This document shows, piece by piece, positions 58,623-64,000 of a DNA stretch of 64,000 nucleotides. The translations under genes and the position numbers were made by a program. The notes under the pieces are model-generated. The model was not told where the DNA came from. It saw only the letters and a list, made by a program, of their open reading frames with translations, and searched no databases. Numbering within the stretch: the stretch's first letter is position 1; the number at the start of each line of letters is the position of its first letter. The stretch comes from Virgisporangium aurantiacum (GTDB lineage Bacteria; Actinomycetota; Actinomycetes; Mycobacteriales; Micromonosporaceae): NCBI RefSeq assembly GCF_016863635.1, contig NZ_BOPG01000003.1:62001-126000 (forward strand). The letters are read 5' to 3'.

Positions 58623-60324
58623 CCCTGGCGGCCTGCGCGTCGGTGCACACCGGCAGCCCGCCGTCCGGGTCGTCGTTCTCGCCGCCGAGCAGGTAGATCT
58701 CCGGCACCCAGCCGAACCTGTCGCCGGTGTCGCCCTGGGTCAGCGCCCACCAGTGGTTGGCCAGTTCCCCCTTGGTGTACCGGGATCCCTGCCGGTGGCA
58801 GACGAAGTACTGCCGCTCGTTCAGCGTGGTCAGATAATCGATCGGCTGGTCCGTGCCGTCGGTCGACGTGTACAGCGGGATCCGGCTGATCTCGATGCCG
58901 GCGACCTTCGTGTTCACCTCGCAGTGGAACGGAAGATCGCGACGGTCGGTCCGGGTGCAGGGCCGGCTGTCGGCCGGCCGGGACCCGCCGGCCGAGACGG
59001 TCGGATCCGGCGGCCCGGAGCCGGGGCCGGCGTCGTCGGCGGAATCGAGCCGCGGAACGACGAAGTAGGCGGCGACGCCGAGCACGGCCAACGCGCCGAG
59101 GAGAGCCAGCGCCGCCGGCAGGTTGCGGCGGCGGCGCGGTGTTTGAGGGGACGCGGGTGCAGGCACCCGCGCGGCGGCCGGCCCATGCGCGAGGGGCGGC
59201 GCGGCGGGCGGCGCCTGCGCGGCGGCAAGCCCGTGCGCGGCGGCCGGTGCGTGCGCGAGGGGCGGCCTGGCGGGCGGCGCCTGCGCTTGCGCGGCCCCCG
59301 GCGCTTGCACTTGCGTGGCGAAGCGGGTCGGTGCCGCCGTCGCCGGCGCGGTCCCCTCGCCCGGCGGGATGCCCGGGCCGGGCGGATCTTGCCACGCGGA
59401 GCCGGCCGGCCCGCCGTTCTGCGGCGCGGGGCTCACCGGGGGCGCGATCGCGATCAGCTCGGCGAGTTGCGTGGTCCGCTCCTCGATCATCGCCGCGACC
59501 GCCGGCGGCAGCCAGCCCGGCCCGAAGGCCGGTTCTCCCAGTTCCGCGATGATCTCGTCCGGCGTCGGCCGGTCGTCGGGATCGCGCGACAGGCACCGCG
59601 CGATCAGCTCACGCATCGACGGGTCGACGCGGCTCAGGTCGGGCTCCCCGTTGACCAGCCGGTAGATCCGGGCGTGCCCGTCGCCGTCGCCGTACGGGCC
59701 GGTGCCCGTCGACGCGTACGCGGCGACCGCACCCAGCGCGAACACGTCGCTCGCCGGGCCGGTGCGGTCGGGATCGGTCACCTGCTCGGGCGAGAGGTAG
59801 CCCGGGCTCCCCCAGATTTTGCCGGGGCCGGTCAGCGGGGTCAGGTCGAGCAGCCGGGCGATCCCGAAGTCGATCACCCGGGGACCGTCGGCGACCAGCA
59901 GGACGTTGCCCGGTTTGAGGTCGCGGTGCAGGACGTCGGCGCGGTGGATCGACGCGAGCGCCGCCGCCAGCCCGGCCATCAGCGCCCGGGCCGAGGGGAC
60001 GGGCAGCGGCCCGGCCCCGGTGACCGCCTCCGACAGCGACACCCCGGGCACGTAGCGGGTGGCGAGCCAGGCGGGTGACCCGTGCGGGTCGGCACCCACC
60101 AGTTCGGCGAGATACCGGCCGGTGGCGCGGTGGGCGGCCGCCACCTCGCGGGGGAAGCGGTCGAAAAGTTCCGCCGCCACGTCGTCCCGAACGACCTTGA
60201 CCGCGACCAGAGTGCCGTCGCGTGCGCGGCCGAGATAGACCTGACCCATGCCGCCGGAACCGAGGCGGGCGAGCACGCGGTAGCCGCTGACCCGTGCCGG
60301 GTCGGAAGGCCATGACGGCTGCAC
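58615..60324 (-). CDS. Membrane Ser/Thr protein kinase (Pkn type)
   Basis: 569 aa from GTG 60324. A complete kinase domain (about 14-275) has 'LGSGGMGQVY', K43 in 'VAVKVV', 'LHRDLKPGN' with D135, and 'DFG' at 152. The activation segment has 'GSPGYLSPEQV'. A long Ala/Pro linker (about 295-400) with 'APPA.PPLAHGPAAA' repeats leads to a membrane helix ('ALALLGALAVLGVAAYFVV') and an extracellular C-terminal domain. That domain is Cys-bearing and SH3-like ('HWWALTQGDTGDRFGWVPEIYL'). It probably senses an envelope or extracellular signal and phosphorylates cytoplasmic targets. Not PASTA type. Confidence 0.92.
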   Translation of the reverse strand: MQPSWPSDPARVSGYRVLARLGSGGMGQVYLGRARDGTLVAVKVVRDDVAAELFDRFPREVAAAHRATGRYLAELVGADPHGSPAWLATRYVPGVSLSEAVTGAGPLPVPSARALMAGLAAALASIHRADVLHRDLKPGNVLLVADGPRVIDFGIARLLDLTPLTGPGKIWGSPGYLSPEQVTDPDRTGPASDVFALGAVAAYASTGTGPYGDGDGHARIYRLVNGEPDLSRVDPSMRELIARCLSRDPDDRPTPDEIIAELGEPAFGPGWLPPAVAAMIEERTTQLAELIAIAPPVSPAPQNGGPAGSAWQDPPGPGIPPGEGTAPATAAPTRFATQVQAPGAAQAQAPPARPPLAHAPAAAHGLAAAQAPPAAPPLAHGPAAARVPAPASPQTPRRRRNLPAALALLGALAVLGVAAYFVVPRLDSADDAGPGSGPPDPTVSAGGSRPADSRPCTRTDRRDLPFHCEVNTKVAGIEISRIPLYTSTDGTDQPIDYLTTLNERQYFVCHRQGSRYTKGELANHWWALTQGDTGDRFGWVPEIYLLGGENDDPDGGLPVCTDAQAARVT

Positions 60325-60432
60325 GGCGCGATGCTACCCGTACCCGTCCAGGAGCGTCGCTCAGCCGCAGGTCGGAGCGGGTCCCGGTGGCCCGTGAAGA
60401 TCGAGAAAAGGCAATGTTGATTCGCTGTCACC

Positions 60433-60461
60433 TTGTCATGGAAGCGCTCCCATGGCATGCT
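60433..60461 (+). promoter_or_regulatory. GH6 promoter with CebR-type operator
   Basis: TGGAAGCGCTCCCA (60439-60452), one base off the perfect palindrome at 47367, lies between TTGTCA (60433-60438) and CATGCT (60456-60461), the same layout as the GH9 promoter. The rest of the 306-bp gap 60325-60630 holds the divergent kinase promoter and a 170-bp leader in which I see no gene. Confidence 0.8.
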
Positions 60462-60630
60462 TTCCACACTCTCAGGGAGTTACACCCGCCTACTCTTTGA
60501 GCGATTACGCGCCAGTAAGCCGCCACGCGTCAATCGCCCGAAGTTGCTGGCTGCATTGTCGTGCACCAATGCGACAAGTTCCCTCAACCGTCAATTCCCC
60601 ACCCCCAATGCAACGGAGGAGCTGCGCATC

Positions 60631-62955
60631 ATGAGCAGAGCCTTGTGGCTGTCTCGAACAAACCCCCGAAGAGGCACACAACCCCCCGCCTGGCGCCGGC
60701 TGCTCGCAGTCGCCGGCGCGGCCGCACTCAGCACGACCGCCCTGATGGCCGTATCGAGTCCGGCGCAGGCGGCGCCCGGCTGCTCGGTGACGTACACCAA
60801 GTCGTGGGAGGGCGGCAACGGTTTCGGTGCGAACATCACGATCACCAACACCGGTGACCCGCTGACCAGCTGGTCGCTCGGCTTCGCGTTCCCGAGCGGT
60901 CAGACGATCAGCAACGGCTGGCAGGCGCGGTTCACGCAGTCCGGCGCGAACGTCACCGCGGCCAACGAGAGCTACAACGGGAACCTGGCCACCGGCGCGA
61001 GCGTCAGCGCCGGGTTCAACGGGACGTTCAGCGGCACGAACACCAACCCGACGGCGTTCACGCTCAACGGGACGGCCTGCAACGGCCCCGGTGGCGGCAA
61101 CACCGCGCCGACCGTCAGCCTCACCAGCCCGACCGCCGGCCAGAGCTTCGCCGCCGGTGCGGCGGTGCCGCTCGCGGCCACCGCCAGTGACGCCGGCGGC
61201 TCCGTGACCCGGGTCGAGTTCCGGGTCGACGGCGCCCTCGTCGCCACCGACACCAGTTCGCCGTACACGTTCAGCGCCACCGGACTGGCGTCCGGCAGCC
61301 ACAGCGCGACGGCCACCGCGTACGACAACGGGTCGCCGGCGCTCAGCACCACCAGCACGGCTGTCGCGTTCAGCATCGGCGGCACCACACAGCCGTCGAT
61401 CGTCGCGGTGCCGACCTCGGTGAGCCTGGCGTCCGGTGGCTCCGGCTCGTCGAGCATCCGGCTCAGCGCCGCGCCGACGTCGTCGGTGACGGTCGCCCTG
61501 GCCCGCACCGGCAGCACCGCCAACTCGGCCAGCGCCACCTCCGTGACGCTGAACTCGTCGAACTGGCAGACGGGCGTCACGGTGAACTTCACCACGACGA
61601 CCGGTACCACCACCGAGGTGTCGACGTTCACCGCAACCGCGTCCGGCTACACGGCCGCCGCGATCACGGTGACGCGGCAGGGCTCGACGGGCAACGGACG
61701 GGTCGACAACCCGTACGCCGGCGCCGGCGTCTACGTCAACCCGCAGTGGGCCGCCCAGGCCCGGGCGGAGTCCGGCGGCAGCCGCATCGCCACCCAGCCC
61801 ACCGGCGTCTGGTTCGACCGGATCAGCGCGATCACCGGTAACGGCAGCCCGACCACCGGCAGCATGGGTCTGGCCGACCACCTCGACGCAGCGGTCACGC
61901 AGGACGCCGCCAACGGCTCCACGCCGATGGCGATCCAGATCGTCATCTACAACCTGCCCGGCCGCGACTGCGCCGCGCTGGCCTCCAACGGTGAACTGCC
62001 CGCCGACGCCATCGGCCGGTACCGCACCGAGTACATCGACCCGATCGCGGCGATCCTCGCCCGGCCGGCGTACGCGAACCTGCGGATCATCGCGGTCATC
62101 GAGATCGACTCGCTGCCGAACCTGGTGACCAACACCGGTAGCCGGGCGACCGCCACCCCGCAGTGCAACACGATGCTGCAGAACGGCAACTACGTGACCG
62201 GCGTGGGCTACGCGCTGGCCAAGCTCGGCGCGGTTCCGAACGTCTACAACTACGTCGACGCCGGCCACCACGGCTGGATCGGCTGGGACGACAACTTCGG
62301 TCCCACCGCCCAGACGCTGTTCCAGGCCGCCACGGCGTCCGGCAGCACCGTGAACAACGTCCACGGGTTCATCACCAACACGGCGAACTACTCGGCGCTG
62401 TCCGAGAACTTCATCGGCCCGGTGACCGAGCAGCTCCGGCCGACCACCTGGATCGACTGGAACCGGTACAACGACGAGCTCACGTTCGCTCAGGCGTTCC
62501 GGTCCCGGCTGGTGACGCAGGGCTTCAACTCGAACATCGGCATGCTGATCGACACGTCCCGCAACGGCTGGGGCGGCCCGAACCGGCCCACCGGCCCGAG
62601 CACGTCGAGCGACCCGAACACGTTCGTGAACCAGTCCCGCATCGACCGTCGTATCCACAAGGGCAACTGGTGCAACCAGAGCGGTGCCGGCCTCGGTGAG
62701 CGGCCGCGCTCCGCGCCCGCGAGCGGCATCGACGCCTACGTCTGGATCAAGCCCCCGGGCGAGTCCGACGGATCCGCCACGGCGATCCCGAACGACGAAG
62801 GCAAGGGCTTCGACGAGATGTGCAGCCCGACCTACCAGGGCAACCCACGTAACGGGAACAGCATGTCCGGCGCGCTGGCGGGCGCACCTCTCTCGGGCCA
62901 CTGGTTCTCGGCCCAGTTCCAGCAGCTGATGACGAACGCCTACCCGCCGCTGTAA
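60631..62955 (+). CDS. Secreted CBM2-Ig-GH6 exo-cellobiohydrolase
   Basis: 774 aa from ATG 60631 (CGGAGGAG upstream); the longer frame would read through the operator. Signal peptide about 1-47 ('AQAAPG'). An N-terminal CBM2 (49-150) is followed by an Ig-like Big/PKD-type domain ('TAPTVSLTSPTAGQSF', 155-250) and an X2-like module (255-350). The GH6 barrel (360-774) has 'YNLPGRDCAA' with proton donor D446, 'IEIDSLPN', 'DAGHHGWIGW' and 'RPRSAPASGIDAYVWIKPPGESDG' in its tunnel-loop region. This is the size and order of actinomycete non-reducing-end cellobiohydrolases. It acts with the GH9/GH12 endoglucanases. Confidence 0.94.
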   Translation: MSRALWLSRTNPRRGTQPPAWRRLLAVAGAAALSTTALMAVSSPAQAAPGCSVTYTKSWEGGNGFGANITITNTGDPLTSWSLGFAFPSGQTISNGWQARFTQSGANVTAANESYNGNLATGASVSAGFNGTFSGTNTNPTAFTLNGTACNGPGGGNTAPTVSLTSPTAGQSFAAGAAVPLAATASDAGGSVTRVEFRVDGALVATDTSSPYTFSATGLASGSHSATATAYDNGSPALSTTSTAVAFSIGGTTQPSIVAVPTSVSLASGGSGSSSIRLSAAPTSSVTVALARTGSTANSASATSVTLNSSNWQTGVTVNFTTTTGTTTEVSTFTATASGYTAAAITVTRQGSTGNGRVDNPYAGAGVYVNPQWAAQARAESGGSRIATQPTGVWFDRISAITGNGSPTTGSMGLADHLDAAVTQDAANGSTPMAIQIVIYNLPGRDCAALASNGELPADAIGRYRTEYIDPIAAILARPAYANLRIIAVIEIDSLPNLVTNTGSRATATPQCNTMLQNGNYVTGVGYALAKLGAVPNVYNYVDAGHHGWIGWDDNFGPTAQTLFQAATASGSTVNNVHGFITNTANYSALSENFIGPVTEQLRPTTWIDWNRYNDELTFAQAFRSRLVTQGFNSNIGMLIDTSRNGWGGPNRPTGPSTSSDPNTFVNQSRIDRRIHKGNWCNQSGAGLGERPRSAPASGIDAYVWIKPPGESDGSATAIPNDEGKGFDEMCSPTYQGNPRNGNSMSGALAGAPLSGHWFSAQFQQLMTNAYPPL

Positions 62956-62986
62956 CAACCCCTGTCCGCACCCTCCCGCCACCAAC

Positions 62987-63024
62987 GAGGGCCGGTCATC
63001 CGCTACCGCGGATGGCCGGCCCTC
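62987..63024 (+). terminator. Terminator of the GH6 gene
   Basis: GAGGGCCGGTCATCCGC / GCGGATGGCCGGCCCTC: a 17-bp stem with one mismatch and loop TACC, followed by ACCGTTT, 32 bp after the GH6 stop. Confidence 0.8.
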
Positions 63025-63060
63025 ACCGTTTGAGCCCGCCGTGCCGGTCCCAACGAGTCG

Positions 63061-63128
63061 ATCTTGCAGTTGTGGTGGGCCATAAACAGGGGCAAATACG
63101 GGCGATCAAGGCACCACAACTGCAAGAT
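63061..63128. repeat. 68-bp element with perfect 17-bp inverted ends
   Basis: ATCTTGCAGTTGTGGTG (63061-63077) and CACCACAACTGCAAGAT (63112-63128) are exact inverted repeats around a 34-bp spacer that is less G+C-rich than the surroundings. It lies between two transcription terminators, outside any gene. It could be a small non-autonomous mobile element, a REP-type repeat or a protein-binding hairpin. Confidence 0.75.
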
Positions 63129-63195
63129 AGGCGCCGGAGGACAGGCTGTGGTCGCTCTGGTGCGGAAACCGAACCCGATAGGGGCAACCACAAGG

Positions 63196-63242
63196 AACGG
63201 CGCTCGATCCGGTGTGAAACCCACACCGCATCGAGCGCCGTT
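63196..63242 (-). terminator. Terminator of the right-edge CBM2 enzyme gene
   Basis: AACGGCGCTCGATCCGGTGTG / CACACCGCATCGAGCGCCGTT: a 21-bp stem with one mismatch and 5-nt loop, 13 bp after the stop of the minus-strand gene. Confidence 0.78.
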
Positions 63243-63255
63243 TATCTAAGAGAAC

Positions 63256-64000
63256 CTACGCGCAAGCCACGTCGGAGGGAGCGGCGGAGGAACCGGTGCC
63301 CGTGAAGCCGAACGTCGTCGACGCGGTCGCGGCAAGTGTCCCGTTGTGGGTTTCGTTCCGGACCGTCACGGCGCTGCCCGACACGCTCAGCCGCCCGTTC
63401 CACACCTGGCTCAGCGTCGCCCCGGACGGGGCGGTCCACGTCACCGTCCACGAGTTTATGGTCGCGGTGCTGGAGTTCCGCACCGTCACCTCGCCCTGGA
63501 AGCCGCCCTGCCACGAGTTCGTGACCCGGTACGTCGCGACGCAGGCACCGCTGCCACCACCGCCCGCCGACGTGGTCACCGTGCGGCCGGCCGAGACGGC
63601 CGACAGGTTCCCGGCCGCGTCGCGCGCCCGCACGCTGAACGTGTACGTCGTGGAAGCGGTCAGCCCGGTCGCCGCATACGTGGTCCCCGAAACGGTCGCC
63701 ACCACCGAAGCCGCGCCGCCGCCGACAGAACGCAGCACGTCGTACGACGTGACGCCCACGTTGTCGGTCGACGCGGCCCAGGTGAGGGTCGCGCCGGTCG
63801 CAGTGACAGCGCTGGCCGTGGGCTGGCCCGGCGTCGTCGGCGCGGCGGTGTCTCCGCCGCCGCCACCGTTGGCGTAGCGCTCGGCGAGGCTGATCCCGGT
63901 GGTGGAACCCGCGCCGCCCATCGGAATCTGGTGGTCGAGCCCGACCCACTTGCCGTTGTACCGCCACAGCGCGGGCGCCAGCATCGTCAACTTCTGCGTG
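63256..64000 (-). CDS. Secreted glycoside hydrolase or related enzyme, C-terminal FN3-CBM2 part
   Basis: Partial: 5' end lies beyond the right edge. The visible 248 codons contain the end of an unidentified, probably catalytic domain ('ALWRYNGKWVGLDHQIPMG'), a Gly linker, an FN3 module ('DNVGVTSYDVLRSVGGG') and a C-terminal CBM2 ('CVATYRVTNSWQGGF', 'GSSAAPSDVACA'). FN3 and CBM2 are close in sequence to those of the GH12 enzyme at 51970, so the cassette was shared between the two. The catalytic family cannot be told from about 40 residues. It converges on the GH6 gene with its own terminator. Confidence 0.82.
   Translation of the reverse strand, partial: TQKLTMLAPALWRYNGKWVGLDHQIPMGGAGSTTGISLAERYANGGGGGDTAAPTTPGQPTASAVTATGATLTWAASTDNVGVTSYDVLRSVGGGAASVVATVSGTTYAATGLTASTTYTFSVRARDAAGNLSAVSAGRTVTTSAGGGGSGACVATYRVTNSWQGGFQGEVTVRNSSTATINSWTVTWTAPSGATLSQVWNGRLSVSGSAVTVRNETHNGTLAATASTTFGFTGTGSSAAPSDVACA

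Overview
This window looks like chromosomal DNA from a saprophytic, very G+C-rich actinomycete, probably from Micromonosporaceae or a close relative. The evidence is third codon positions that are almost always G or C, frequent GTG starts, sugar ABC operons without their own ATPase, CebR-type 14-bp cellulase operators, large secreted modular enzymes ending in CBM2, and TetR, PadR, WYL and NarL regulators beside their targets. Family calls are made by eye from motifs, with no database search.

Region 1 (1-19692) is a sugar-catabolism locus. A LacI-family repressor (2037-3038) sits among divergent units. Five near-identical palindromes (TTGAAACGtgTCAA type) lie in the three divergent intergenic regions at 3544, 5582, 5703, 17018 and 17061. 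The linked units are an RpiB-like isomerase, an SMP-30 lactonase, an SDR with a CMD-family protein, an ABC importer (binding protein plus two permeases) with an aldo-keto reductase and a GH2 beta-galactosidase, a GH78 alpha-L-rhamnosidase, and a five-gene operon. That operon pairs a Tm-1-like (UPF0261) protein and a PEP-hydrolase-like TIM barrel with two cupins and an epimerase. An IlvD/Edd sugar-acid dehydratase and a zinc alcohol dehydrogenase start the window. The gene set suggests uptake of plant galactosyl/rhamnosyl material, intracellular hydrolysis, then a non-phosphorylating oxidative route (sugar to lactone to aldonate to 2-keto-3-deoxyaldonate). The roles of the Tm-1 pair and the cupins in this route are unknown.

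Region 2 (19693-46534) is mixed. It holds a 1429-aa secreted GH87 alpha-1,3-glucanase, a DesK/NarL-type two-component pair, a frameshifted epoxide hydrolase divergent from a WYL regulator, and a Tat-exported serine hydrolase with bacterial tandem repeats. Next come a PadR operon, a 1929-aa secreted ThuA/PQQ-dehydrogenase-like multidomain protein, small TetR-linked genes, and a methyltransferase carrying a repeat insertion. An ABC-FtsX plus two-component operon closes the region.

Region 3 (46661-64000) is a cellulase island. A GH9-GH3-GH12 operon is driven by a promoter whose spacer is a perfect CebR-type operator (47367). A separate GH6 cellobiohydrolase has a near-identical operator (60439), and a second enzyme ending in FN3-CBM2 runs off the right edge. 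Between them lie housekeeping or signalling genes: a repeat-bearing hypothetical protein, a YchJ-like protein, a membrane-anchored Hsp70, an Ada/AlkA-type repair protein, an ICL/PEP-mutase-family protein and a Ser/Thr kinase.

Three features recur. Convergent genes overlap or abut at their 3' ends. Several otherwise normal proteins carry short in-frame tandem repeats. The palindrome GTCCACtGTGGAC recurs inside genes. A 68-bp intergenic element with perfect 17-bp inverted ends (63061-63128) is the best candidate for an undescribed mobile or structural repeat.
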